From contig NW_017265148.1 of NCBI RefSeq assembly GCF_001638985.1, forward strand, positions 124,001 through 188,000: a stretch of 64,000 bases of DNA, in the 5' to 3' direction. Source of the stretch: Phycomyces blakesleeanus NRRL 1555(-) (lineage: Eukaryota; Mucoromycota; Mucoromycetes; Mucorales; Phycomycetaceae). Numbering within the stretch: position 1 is the stretch's first letter; each line of letters begins with the position of its first letter. A program made the position numbers and the translations under genes. Shown one piece after another: positions 49,061-61,266 of this stretch. The notes beneath the pieces are model-generated. The model did no database searches. It saw only the letters and a list, made by a program, of their open reading frames with translations, and had not been told where the DNA came from.

Positions 49061-50666
49061 CTGGGTCGAATTTGGACACCAACTAAATAGATCTTGAGAG
49101 TGTACCAAGTTATGTCGGGTACTTATTTAAAGCTTATTTGATCTCTTGTTCATGGATATTACTAGAATGATTGGTTCGACCTTTGAATTGTCTAACGTTC
49201 CTTTACAGGCCAAGAGTATATAAAATGTCTCGTACTGTGTATGCAAGAAGGATATACGAACCTTCAAATTTATGAATCCAACAATTGTTGGTACTTTATA
49301 TGACACATCCTTTGAAATATATTAGATCCCTTCAAGTTGTAGCTCAGCAATCCCCTTGTCAGGTTACTTTAAATGTGCAAGGGTGCTGAAGTATAAACAT
49401 ACGATGAATAAACAACTCGATGGTGTGGCAAAAAGGGTTTGTGTTTTCGCAACTTAAAGTAGTATAAGTGGATGGTGTATTAAGCTTTTTTTCTCAAAAA
49501 AAAGTAAAATAAATAAATTTAAAATGGGATCCTATCTAAGGATATTTTCTTTAAACATTCCTGTATACAATTATATCTTGCTTACATGACAAAATAAATA
49601 TAAAGGACTAGTTGTTAGGATGGTTCTTATTATCCATAACTAAAACAGTCTGGAAAACGAATGGGAGAAATACTTCAAAAAGTACCAAAGTATTCTACTA
49701 TATTGTTACATGTCTTATTTTGACGTATCTCTATGTACATTTTACAAAATTCAGATACATTTTCCGAAAATAAAATATGTATAAAAAAGAAACTTTCTGT
49801 AACTCACTTAGCATTTTCTTGCAGCACAAAACTAATTGGCAGTACAATATTTCATACAAATAATACACGAATAATAATAATAATATATATATATATATAT
49901 ATAAATATTCTACATATATATGGGCAAAACAATTGTACATATTAATACAGACGTCATTCTGTGTGATATATATTGAGTTACAGACTTTTTATGGTGCTTT
50001 ATGGATAGATATATTTTTCTTATATAGAAAAGTGATATTTAACACTGTAAGCTATACCAGGGATAATATAAAATAATGAAGTATGGTTTAGCTTTATGGA
50101 GAATTTTATCAATTTTATTTGAAAAGGGTCTAACTCAATACTTTGAAGGGTAAGCAAAAGTAAAGTCGGACAGAGAGCCTCTTTGATAGCCCATTAAGAT
50201 TTTTCACAAGGCAAAAAAGAACGATGTTTTCCAATTAGAATACTTCATACATACACTTTTTTATTTTACAAGGATTAGAATTGTAATTAGATATAATTCT
50301 AGTTTTACGAATAGACGTTGCTTAAATCTCAATTTCAATAATTCTGTCTATTTAATCATTATAATTTTCGGATTTTCTTGTACATCCTCAAGAGTGCCAG
50401 TGATAGAGAGAATAAACTACATAGACACAATTTTGTTAAAGTCAATATGTATTATTATGTAAGCCTATAAGATATTTCCAATGTTTTATCATTATTATAG
50501 ATTGTATTACATTCAACTAAAACCCCCATTATAGATATCTCTCCTTTAAAAATATATCTTTTGATACTTCAAAAAAATTGCTATCTTGTTATCGGAGCAA
50601 TATCTTAATTATCACCTTTTGTGTGTGGGGAAATAGTTAGTTTGTGTTTAGCTAAAAAGATGAACT

Positions 50667-50921
50667 TTGAGAATCAATTCACGATTTAATAGACCAGTTT
50701 ATGAAAGTAACAATAGTATCCCAATGAAGAAACGCACTCGTTTACGTCTATTCATAGTAAACGATGGTATACATTATGAATTATATATAGCATTTAAAAG
50801 TAATCGCACACTCATGTATATAGACATACAGAAAGAGATAAATATTCATGAATTAACCTTCGTACATAATAATGTAGCTTACATTTATAGAGATTCTAGA
50901 ATACATGTCTGGTATGAGTAG
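50667..50921 (+). CDS. Unknown ORF, about 84 codons, no ATG at the 5' end
   Basis: The frame has varied composition with KKRTRLRLFIVNDGIHYEL and NNVAYIYRDSRIHVWYE. The 5' end is not an ATG; the first internal Met is at 50724 and an upstream acceptor (tttaatag at about 50680-50687) is possible. The block SNNSIPMKKR loosely resembles SEKSLPPKKR in small gene C. Function unknown. Confidence 0.25.
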   Translation: MRINSRFNRPVYESNNSIPMKKRTRLRLFIVNDGIHYELYIAFKSNRTLMYIDIQKEINIHELTFVHNNVAYIYRDSRIHVWYE

Positions 50922-51132
50922 TAAAAAAATGTTAGCAGAGATTAGTACACTCTACAATCCGTAGAGATATTTTCTCTACACTATATACTTTACTGACCTC
51001 GATGAATCAGAATACAGCGACTTATTTTAATCGCAGAAGAGTGAAATAAAGGCACATACACAGGCCCAAATTATATCCTTCCACCTCTGCAAGTATAAGG
51101 GCCTCAGCTTTCATTATCCTCCTATTATTTTG

Positions 51133-51855
51133 TTGTGAAAAGATTTTTTTGCTTTGTTTTCAAACACCATTAAATGAATTAATGAGATGGGATACATGGT
51201 ATGCTCATTATTATACAATTAGCTACTAATGTTAACAATGAGCCCTTTTTAAAGAAGCTGCTTGTTTTTTCTAAAAAAAAAAAACAAGCGCAAGTACATT
51301 GTGTGTTTGTGATTAGATTATAATGCAGTGATTCTTCTCCAAACTTGGCAGACTGTAAGTTAGTCTTTGCCGTGTTTTTCAAGTAATCTCTGAAATTATT
51401 CAGCTCACAACTAAAGGCAGAGATAAATTCAAATGTGTGTTTGAATGGGATGTGAGTTTATCATTAGTCAGTGTCAAAAGTGATTTATTACTTTTGTTAG
51501 TTATAATGCGTGTAATTAGTCTATAGACAAATACATTATACAATATGTTTATGTGGGTGCGTAATTTGACTGCATTAAGAATCTGTTATTTAGACTGTAT
51601 CAAACCTATTTGTTTCTTGATTGTAATCTCTGCAGGTTAATGCTTATAGAATAGTACCAAATGTAATTTGGATTGTAATGAAAAGAGAGTATGATGATGT
51701 GGCCTGTGCATCTTGGTGTCGCGTAAATTCAAATAAAAATAAAGCGCCTCTTACTTGGTTGGTGTTACTGACATGCAAAAGAGAATGAACAATGAAGTGA
51801 ATGGTAATCTTTTGTATTGAAATGTAATGAAGGATTAGCAGCATTAATACTCATA

Positions 51856-51888
<33 letters not shown>

Positions 51889-53168
51889 GTAATAATATGA
51901 ATAATAATTTCATGAAAAAAATAAACAAAAGTCACTAATCATTAATGAAAGGAATAATTATTATTTAATGATCAAAGGGAAAAAAAATAATAATGATTCT
52001 ATTAATTAGTGAATTGATTTTCACCATTCATTAATTGAAGGGAACAATCTTTTATTAATGATCAAGGGGGGAAATAATAATAATTTTATTAATTAATGAA
52101 TTGATTTTCACCATTCGTTAATTGAAAGGATTAATTTTCATTTATTTTATAAATGGGTGGACTAAAAAGATAGTCCAATTTATGGCCTGATCCACGTATC
52201 AGCCTTTATCCACCACACCTCCACCTGCGAAGAATGCGATGAACTGCCAATGCCACAGTCGTGCCGGCGCCAATTAGCGCTTATTTATCTGCCAGAAAAA
52301 CTTTGCAGTCTTAATGGGTCAGAAGTGCAGTATTAGGCGAGTAGACGCAATCTTAGCGCCCCTCTTTCCCGCTTAGCCCTTTATGTGAAGAAAAAAATCT
52401 GAAAATTTGGACGGGTTGGCCCTTCTTTTATAGTTTTTTGGCCAGTTTTTTTTTTCTTTTTTTCTAGATGAGATGGACAGCCACATCTATTTTCATGTGA
52501 TAGTGATAAGATGGAACCCCATAGAAGCTTTACAAGATAGCTTTCTGCCTTGTATGAAGAAAAGGTATTAAAGAAGTGTTGAAAAAAAAAGTGGTAAAGA
52601 AGTCCTCCAGTCTCCCCGCATTCCATATTCACTTTTCTGTGACCAAAGTACTACCGATCTTACAAAAGAAGCATTCCGTTTAAAAATATTTTGAGAGGAG
52701 TGCGATAAAGAGAAAAAAAGATGTGTACAACGAACATATATACTAGGCATTATAAATTGGGCCAATCAGGATATGTCATTTTACAATACACTTGTGGGTT
52801 TCTGCACTGACTCTATTAAACAGTTACAAAAAGCAACAAAGAATATGTTTAAATACACATGTACTCGCAAAAGATTCTGTAAAAAATATTACTGTATTGG
52901 CTAGGGAAGACACATCTTTAGCTGGATTTCTATACTTAATCTCCACTTTGAAATAATAATAATAATATTTAAATAGCGAGTGCCCTGTGCGCTGGTTGTG
53001 TTTTATCAAAAAAATGAATTTCGAGCAAAATGGCAAATTAAATACCGAAAATCCGATATATATCAAAATAAATCAAGCAAAGCTCTGCTGTATGTATAAG
53101 TAGCCTGGTAGGTCATAGTAAGATCCACAGGTTAAAAGTGATTTAGTAACAATTGCTCAAATATTGAT
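51133..53168 (+). repeat. Left arm of a 4.7-kb palindrome
   Basis: Every position pairs with 53792-55827 as reverse complement at a constant coordinate sum of 106960, i.e. no net length difference, with only rare substitutions. All short frames in this arm recur mirrored in the other. Within the arm, at 52155, GGGTGGACTAAAAAGATAGT marks a potential terminal repeat, similar in its first eight bases to the MITE at 45374. Confidence 0.95.
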
Positions 53169-53791
53169 TAAAAGGTCAATTTATTTCATTCGGAAAAGTC
53201 AATAATACTGAAATTTGGAGTATTCTTGTAGTAAAATGTATAGGTTAGAATTTGATTTCACTGTTAGTGGCAGGTGGTGTAATAACTTAATACAGTGTGT
53301 TTGCAAAATAATTCAGAAAATACTATTGGGATTAACATGAGCGTGTATTTTGTTTATCATTTTACGGTTTCGGTAACATTCGATTAGATTAGGATTTGTG
53401 CTTGAGACCATAGAGTGAGTAGGAGAAATAATGATTGTTGGATATTTTTTATGTAAGTATAGACTAAACGGTTATTTAGATTGAATGTGATATGGGAATA
53501 CAAATGAGTTGACATACTTCATCTATACATATTGTAATAAATAGACATTTTTAAATAGCTAATATTAAGAACTTGTATTATTAGAGCATATCTTCTAGAT
53601 AATGTTAAAGATTGGTCAGACGATATAGACCATATGAGTAGTATGGTATAAATACCACAAAAAACCCTGGTGTCTCTTCGCTAATGAACTGGTTACATAA
53701 AAATACTAAAAGACCTTGCTTGACCGATTTTGATGAAGGTCGGATTTTCGGTAATAGCTGTAACTGTATAGTGAAATAAATTGACATTGTG
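53169..53791. other. Unique spacer of the 4.7-kb palindrome
   Basis: A 623-bp spacer between the arms. At about 53600-53690 it carries a block (gtatggtataNataccacNa, cttcgctaatgaactggtta) related to the pogo-like element at 56312. The arm-to-arm similarity fades over about 20 bp at each edge. Confidence 0.75.
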
Positions 53792-55071
53792 ATCAATATT
53801 TGAGCAATTGTTACTAAATCACTTTTAACCTGTGGATCTTACTATGACCTACCAGGCTACTTATACATACAGCAGAGCTTTGCTTGATTTATTTTGATAT
53901 ATATCGGATTTTCGGTATTTAATTTGCCATTTTGCTCGAAATTCATTTTTTTGATAAAACACAACCAGCGCACAGGGCACTCGCTATTTAAATATTATTA
54001 TTATTATTTCAAAGTGGAGATTAAGTATAGAAATCCAGCTAAAGATGTGTCTTCCCTAGCCAATACAGTGATATTTTTTACAGAATCTTTTGCGAGTACA
54101 TGTGTATTTAAACATATTCTTTGTTGCTTTTTGTAACTGTTTAATAGAGTCAGTGCAGAAACCCACAAGTGTATTGTAAAATGACATATCCTGATTGGCC
54201 CAATTTATAATGCCTAGTATATATGTTCGTTGTACACATCTTTTTTTCTCTTTATCGCACTCCTCTCAAAATATTTTTAAACGGAATGCTTCTTTTGTAA
54301 GATCGGTAGTACTTTGGTCACAGAAAAGTGAATATGGAATGCGGGGAGACTGGAGGACTTCTTTACCACTTTTTTTTTCAACACTTCTTTAATAACTTTT
54401 CTTCATACAAGGCAGAAAGCTATCTTGTAAAGCTTCTATGGGGTTCCATCTTATCACTATCACATGAAAATAGATGTGGCTGTCCATCTCATCTAGAAAA
54501 AAAGAAAAAAAAAACTGGCCAAAAAACTATAAAAGAAGGGCCAACCCGTCCAAATTTTCAGATTTTTTTCTTCACATAAAGGGCTAAGCGGGAAAGAGGG
54601 GCGCTAAGATTGCGTCTACTCGCCTAATACTGCACTTCTGACCCATTAAGACTGCAAAGTTTTTCTGGCAGATAAATAAGCGCTAATTGGCGCCGGCACG
54701 ACTGTGGCATTGGCAGTTCATCGCATTCTTCGCAGGTGGAGGTGTGGTGGATAAAGGCTGATACGTGGATCAGGCCATAAATTGGACTATCTTTTTAGTC
54801 CACCCATTTATAAAATAAATGAAAATTAATCCTTTCAATTAACGAATGGTGAAAATCAATTCATTAATTAATAAAATTATTATTATTTCCCCCCTTGATC
54901 ATTAATAAAAGATTGTTCCCTTCAATTAATGAATAGTGAAAATCAATTCACTAATTAATAGAATCATTATTATTATTTTTCCCTTTGATCATTAAATAAT
55001 AATTATTCCTTTCATTAATGATTAGTGACTTTTGTTTATTTTTTTCATGAAATTATTATTCATATTATTAC

Positions 55072-55104
<33 letters not shown>

Positions 55105-55827
55105 TATGAGTATTAATGCTGCTAATCCTTCATTATATTTCAATACAAAAGATTACCATTCACTTCATTGTTCATTCTCTTTTGCATGTCAGTAACACCA
55201 ACCAAGTAAGAGGCGCTTTATTTTTATTTGAATTTACGCGACACCAAGATGCACAGGCCACATCATCATACTCTCTTTTCATTACAATCCAAATTACATT
55301 TGGTACTATCCTATAAGCATTAACCTGCAGAGATTACAATCAAGAAACAAATAGGTTTGGCACAGTCTAAATAACAGATTCTTAATGCAGTCAAATTACG
55401 CACCCACATAAACATATTGTATAATGTATTTGTCTATAGACTAATTACACGCATTATAACTAACAAAAGTAATAAATCACTTTTGACACTGACTAATGAT
55501 AAACTCACATCCCATTCAAACACACATTTGAATTTATCTCTGCCTTTAGTTGTGAGCTGAATAATTTCAGAGATTACTTGAAAAACACGGCAAAGACTAA
55601 CTTACAGTCTGCCAAGTTTGGAGAAGAATCACTGCATTATAATCTAATCACAAACACACAATGTACTTGCGCTTGTTTTTTTTTTTTAGAAAAAACAAGC
55701 AGCTTCTTTAAAAAGGGCTCATTGTTAACATTAGTAGCTAATTGTATAATAATGAGCATACCATGTATCCCATCTCATTAATTCATTTAATGGTGTTTGA
55801 AAACAAAGCAAAAAAATCTTTTCACAA
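53792..55827 (-). repeat. Right arm of the 4.7-kb palindrome
   Basis: Near-identical reverse complement of 51133-53168. The end at 54805 mirrors the GGGTGGAC motif of 52155. Outside 55827 similarity to the left flank drops quickly. Confidence 0.95.
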
Positions 55828-56311
55828 ACAAGAGATAAAAATGATTATTATGAGAGGTCATGTCATTCCACTTGTAAAAAAGGCAAGGATACGGATTGTT
55901 TCTTTTTGTCCTTATCCGTGGGCCTGTGTGTGTGTGTGTATGTGTCTGCATATACTTCATTTCTTCTATAAGAAGAGTAAGCTGTAGTATTATGGTTACT
56001 TTAAGTCGGCAAAACATACAGTGTAGAGAAGAAGTTGTTTTAAAATTATTGGATTAAATTATATTTGTTAACACTATCATAAAGAGGTATGCCAAAAGGA
56101 CTTTACATACTGAAGTCTCTAAACTTAAAAAAAAAAGACAAAATTAATATAGATACATATATATATAAAATGGCTTTGCTTTTATCTTACTTTTGATGTA
56201 AGCAACAAATGATTTTATACTTCAACAATAATAAAATCTGGATTAAATAGCTTCTGTAAAAGAATTAGGGGTGTTTCTTTAATGTAGAATATGACGATAT
56301 TTGCTTTTGTA
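55828..56311. other. AT-rich intergenic DNA
   Basis: A short GT-rich run lies at about 55925-55945; no gene seen. Confidence 0.5.
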
Positions 56312-56808
56312 CAGTCAAAGCTCGATATAGTGATACTGGTGGATTCAAATTTTATCACTATTGTGGTATACACACCACAATTGAGTGAAGAACAGACCCC
56401 ACAACCAAACACTGGTTCCTTCTTGCTAATGAACCTGGCAAGTTAACAATCTCCGGAACTGTTACACACCAGACACACGTACACTACACACTCATACAGT
56501 GTAAACCAACCATTACGCAACAGGGATTTGAATTACAGGGATTTGAATAGTAGCAGATATAAACAATATTATTTTTGTCTCTTTAATAAATAACACTCTC
56601 ACAGTATCTACTTTTCCCATTATTGAGATACTAACCCATAAACAATCCCGAATACCTCAATTATCACTATATCAAAAAATAGTGATAATAAGCAGGCACG
56701 GACCCAAATTTTCCAAAAAATTATCACTATATCGCGATTATCACTATATCAAATATCACTATATCGAGCTTTGACTGTATCGAATATCACTATACCGAGC
56801 TTTGACTG
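56312..56808. mobile_element. Pogo-like MITE with duplicated right terminus
   Basis: The left end CAGTCAAAGCTCGATATAGT is preceded by TA. The same sequence inverted ends at 56777 followed by TA, and again, with one change (TACCGAGC), at 56808 followed by TA. CAGT termini and TA duplication are typical of pogo/Tigger-type Tc1-mariner elements. There is no transposase frame, so it is non-autonomous. Several internal copies of 'tatcactatatc' precede the right end. Confidence 0.85.
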
Positions 56809-56961
56809 TAATGATTATTATTTTCTAATTTGCGTTATTATTTTGTGCATATTGGGCAGATACTTCTTTGAACACACATTAAAGCTAATTACATGATCCA
56901 CTCTGAAGCGTAAAGCTTGCGTCTAATTCAACTTTAATGGGTTTCTTCCCGATATGTTTTT

Positions 56962-57319
56962 TTATAAGTTCATTTTTTCATTAGAGAACCCGTTGTCGAG
57001 TGAAAATTCTAAATTTTCACTCACTTTTGCTTTACGCGGCGATGTAAATTCCAATGAAAAGATGTAAAATTTTACTGAGGGAGGCCATTTCACCACCAAA
57101 TCTTTATTAAGAATTGAGCTTGTTTTTCCACCTTCGAACATAAATCTAATATAGTCAAGAGCCTTCTCTATATATCTACTTAAGAGAATAAGTCTCGGAA
57201 AGCCAAGTTTATTAAGATGTATCTCTCTTATGTTTGTCACAGTACTTATGTTTTCATCAACTGTGGTTGAGTTTTTTCTTTTTTTTGACTGGGTTTCACT
57301 AATAACTCTTTTTTAGTAG
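56962..57319 (-). pseudogene. Partial coding frame of unknown, possibly transposon-derived, protein
   Basis: An open minus-strand frame reads ...VISETQSKKRKNSTTVDENI, then LNKLGFPRLILLSRYIEKAL, YIRFMFEGGKTSS and KWPPSVKFYIFSLEF, ending at 56962. Composition and periodicity look protein-like. No ATG start is visible; a stop or a possible acceptor (actactaaaaaag) precedes it. A weaker frame continues upstream at 57332-57550. No family recognised with confidence. Confidence 0.35.
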
Positions 57320-57550
57320 TCTAGCAAAATATCACATCCCAACGGGTTCTCTATTATACGAATTTACAAGTAAAGTGTTGATTAGATTAAAATTTTCGCG
57401 AAAAACGAATTGAGATAAAAGGTAAAAAAGAATAAAAGAAAGGTTGATTTTAAATTTATATATTTTCTTTTTGTATGCTTTTGTACATGCTTCATTAGCA
57501 AACAAAACAAGATTTAGATTCGATTGACTTATTTTTTCTTGTTTACTCAC

Positions 57551-59002
57551 TGGCTTGATATTGGGCTGCCACTAACAAATTCTGTATTTATAACCAGGAT
57601 GTGGTTAGTGAACAACATTTGTATCCACAGCCTTTTCAGCTTTGATTTATTGTCCTTTAAAGAAAATATAAACCAATATTAGGTACAAAGTTAAATTCTG
57701 TTGTGATATGTCTAAAAGCTTAACGGTTGAACTTTTTCTGTTTTGTACTTCTTTTGAAACATTTACGATTGAATTCCCCTTTGTTATAAGAAGTTCATCT
57801 TAAAAGTTCAAATTTTTTATTTAATATCTGTATATAAACAGTGTATCTTGAATTACTATTGAACCTGTCAGGATCCTATCCTTAGGAAGTAACATATACC
57901 AAGTGCTCATACACTTCACACAGCTTCAGTGACAGCCAAGAATTAATCAAAGTGAATATTAAATTAAGAAACCAAATATCTATATAAACGGTTACCTTCT
58001 TTTTTTTATTAAGTAAACAATATCCGCTTATCTCAATCTACACCTATAATTTTTACTATATCTGGAAAATTAATTCTGAAAAATGGCTTTCACTTTGTAG
58101 CAGAGAATTGAAACACTAAGAGCATCCACAGCGGTGTATGTAAACTAAAAAAAATGTGTAGATTTAAGAAAGTACTTGGATCTTATTTTTATAAGCAGAA
58201 ACTAAATGGTCTTTACATTACCTTAATTGAGAGCATTTATAGCTTACTTGATAATTGTACATGCTCATTTATTCTTCAATATACCACTTTTAAACCAGTT
58301 TAAAGACATTCTGTAGAAGTAAGGCATGTTAATTGGTGCATGAATTTCTCCTATATATATATTAACATGTTAAGCTGTATACTTATCATAATAAGAGAAA
58401 AATGTATTGGGAATTTTCCAAACTAAACTAATAGCATCTCCTTGTCAGTGCACAGCTTGTATATTGTATGATTATTTAAATATTCGAGCTTTAGAACATA
58501 TATGGCTTCCTCTAATAAAAACTTTCCTACCATACTTTCACTGTTATAAATTAGGTACTTCAAAATAAGAGCTACTTAGTGTTTATTTGTTTTTTTAGGA
58601 TCTATTTGTAGTTAAAGACCTCTTGGCCTATGCTTTTTTTTCAGAAATTAAATTTGTGCAACACCGATTGTACCCAGCTCACGTGCCTATAGTAGATTTA
58701 ATGAATATTGAACGGTACCAGAAATATAAAAAATACGATTTAAGTAGCTAAAGTTTATGTACTGAAAGCTTATGTAGTCTAGTTCAGCTGCAGTGATGAA
58801 CATACATACTCTAAAGTGGCAGTCCACATACAAGATCGGCTACATACCCCTTTGTGCTCTTGAAGGACCGATTATACGTGACGTAGAATAGCGGGTAATG
58901 AATATTCTCCAAGTGAGATTCAGCCAGCGCGTCACTCGAAAGGTGCCGTTTGGTTAGAGTTTCCCTTACCTGGATAAGCCCTATTGTATTTCAAGCATCA
59001 TC
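57551..59002. other. AT-rich intergenic DNA upstream of delta-COP
   Basis: No gene recognised. The last 150 bases are less AT-rich and probably hold the delta-COP promoter and leader. Confidence 0.5.
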
Positions 59003-61266
59003 ATGGTAATTTCAACTATTAATTTATTCTCCAATCGCTAACAATGTCTTTCTGTTATCTAGGTCGTTTTAGCCGCATCAATCGTAACCAAGAGCGGAAA
59101 AGGTGAGCACTCCTTTATATATACCTTAAGAAATAGAAGCCAGCAAGAGGTTCTCATCCCAGCTCATTCCTGCCAGCCGTAATTTCTCGCCAATTTCGTG
59201 AGATGCAGCGTTCTCGCATTGAGGGTCTCTTGGCATCCTTCCCAAAGCTCACCAGCACTGGTCATCAACACACAACAGTCGAGACTGAGCACGTTCGTTA
59301 TGTCTATCAACCCCTGGATGATCTCTTTATTGTCCTGATCACCAACCGTCAGGTAAGAAAGAGAATCCGCATTACTCTGTCAGCCTATAAAAAAAGAAGA
59401 CAGAGAAGAAGAAAAGTATTCAAGTCTGACGCATGAATATAGTCCAATATTTTGCAAGATATCGAGTCACTTCACTTGTTTGCACGTGTGGTAACAGATA
59501 TTTGCCGTTCGACTGATGAGCGTGATATCTTGAGCAAGTCTTTTGAGTTGTTGTGTGCTTTTGATGAAATTATCTCGGAGGGTTACCAGGAGAATGTTAA
59601 TCTGGCTCAGGTTAAAAGTATTATTGAGATGGAGAGTCATGAAGAAAGAATCCAAGAAATTATTGCTAGAGTAAGTTTATACATACTAACGATTAAGGTT
59701 GAATGTATTTTCTACAAAATACTAATTGCATGGTATTGGGAGTAGAACAAGGAACAGGAGGCAAAGGAAGAGCTCAAAAGACGTGCAAAGCAATTCGAGA
59801 TGCAGAAAAAAGAGGCTGCCAAGCGTGGCCAGGGATTCATGCAGGGAAACTTCAGTGCCAACAATTATATGGGTGGACAACACTCACCTTCTATTGATCC
59901 AACCATCCAGACTTCTGTCGAGTCATCGACAATGTCTTTTGGGTAAGAGAAATAGCTGTTTTTACTTAGAAGAAATACTTATGCAAGTATGCGAGTAGAA
60001 GATCATCCACACCCCCTGTTACTTCCAAGGCCAAGGGAATGCAATTGAGCCGTAAGCCAAAGACAGCGGATCTTTTTGAGGCCATCAAGACAGAGGTTGA
60101 GCCTGTAAGAGCTGTACCCAGTGCATCTAGTGCGCCTACAAATTCTACTGGTTTTGCCAAACACCAGGAAAGGTAGGCACAATGTTTGCTTTGTTTTAAC
60201 AAGTATGGTAGAATAAAAAGTAAACGTGGAATAAACAATGTCTTTTTTGTTCAAGTGTTCACATTGATATCGAGGAACGTGTTTCTTTGGCTGCCAACAA
60301 GGATGGTGGATTAGAACAAATGGATATCAAGGGTGTTTTGACTCTCCGTGTGGTTGACAATGCTAGTGCACGTGTACGCATTTCTATCCGTGCCACTGAA
60401 GATTCTGCTATCCAGTTTAAGGTAAGCCACATCTATATAGATGTAAGGGTTTGATAGGATATATAATTAAACATACTATTTGATCTCTTCCGCTCTTTCC
60501 AAAAAAAAAAGACCCATCCAAATGTAGACAAGGTTGCTTTCAAGAATGAAAATGTTGTACAAATGCGTGATTTAGCAAGACCATTTCCTACAAATCAAAA
60601 CCTTGGCGTTGTCAAGTGGAAGTACACTACTCGTGATGAGACTGCTGTCCCATTGTCTGGTAATAAGTCTATTGTATAAAATGCTGAAGTGTTAGGTACT
60701 AAGACAATTTTATTAAAAGTCACTTGCTGGCCTTCCCCTGCTGGCGATGGCACTTGCGATGTGAACGTTGAGTATGAACTTGAGGCAGATCATCTTGAGT
60801 TGCGTGATGTAGTAATCTCTGTACCTCTTCCGTAAGTATACTTTGTGGTTGAAAGGCAAGAAATTCTATTCACTAATTTCAACTGCGATGTAATGTCTTT
60901 TTTAGTGCTCAACCTATTGCCAACGTCAACCATGTCGATGGCTCTTACTATGTGGATCATGAACGTCATGTATTGGAGTGGAGACTTCCTGTAGTTAGCA
61001 GTGCCAACAAATCGGGTTTGTTGGAGTGTAACATCCCTGGTGACAATGCTGATTCTTTCTTCCCTGTTATGGTATCATTTGTGAGCGACAAGCTTATCTG
61101 TGATGTTGATGTAAGTATAAAAATAAAAATTGTGAATATTATATATGCTAAAGCCTGGATTTTGTGCTCTATACAGGTGTTGCAAGTTCAAAATCTGGAT
61201 ACAAATACCCCGGCCTTATTCTCTAAAGAAGTATTACTTGTAGCAGACGACTATATTATCGGTTGA
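59003..61266 (+). CDS. RET2: Coatomer subunit delta (delta-COP; 11 exons, 520 aa)
   Basis: Exons: 59003-59005, 59063-59102, 59177-59352, 59443-59670, 59746-59942, 59999-60172, 60256-60421, 60512-60659, 60696-60831, 60906-61110, 61177-61266 (1563 nt, in frame). The first coding exon is just the ATG. The N-terminus reads [33 protein letters not shown] and [18 protein letters not shown], the longin-like coat domain. A helical linker rich in K/E follows. The C-terminal mu-homology domain begins near residue 273 ([20 protein letters not shown]) and ends [17 protein letters not shown]. Delta-COP is part of the COPI coat for Golgi-to-ER transport. Length fits the family (about 510-550 aa). The intron at 60660-60695 is only 36 nt. 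Confidence 0.95.

Larger units (their letters stand above)
48360..51132. other. Intergenic DNA upstream of the transporter
   Basis: Beyond two weak small frames (48956-49060 and 50667-50921) nothing is supported. The part at 48840-49220 is less AT-rich and may contain old coding or repeat remains. (TA)n runs occur at 48801-48816 and 49884-49905. Confidence 0.5.

Noticed and set aside
52381..54579. Mirrored short frames of 65-83 codons in the palindrome
   Set aside because: Identical in both arms because the DNA is duplicated; composition is low-complexity, with no motif or consistent start context.
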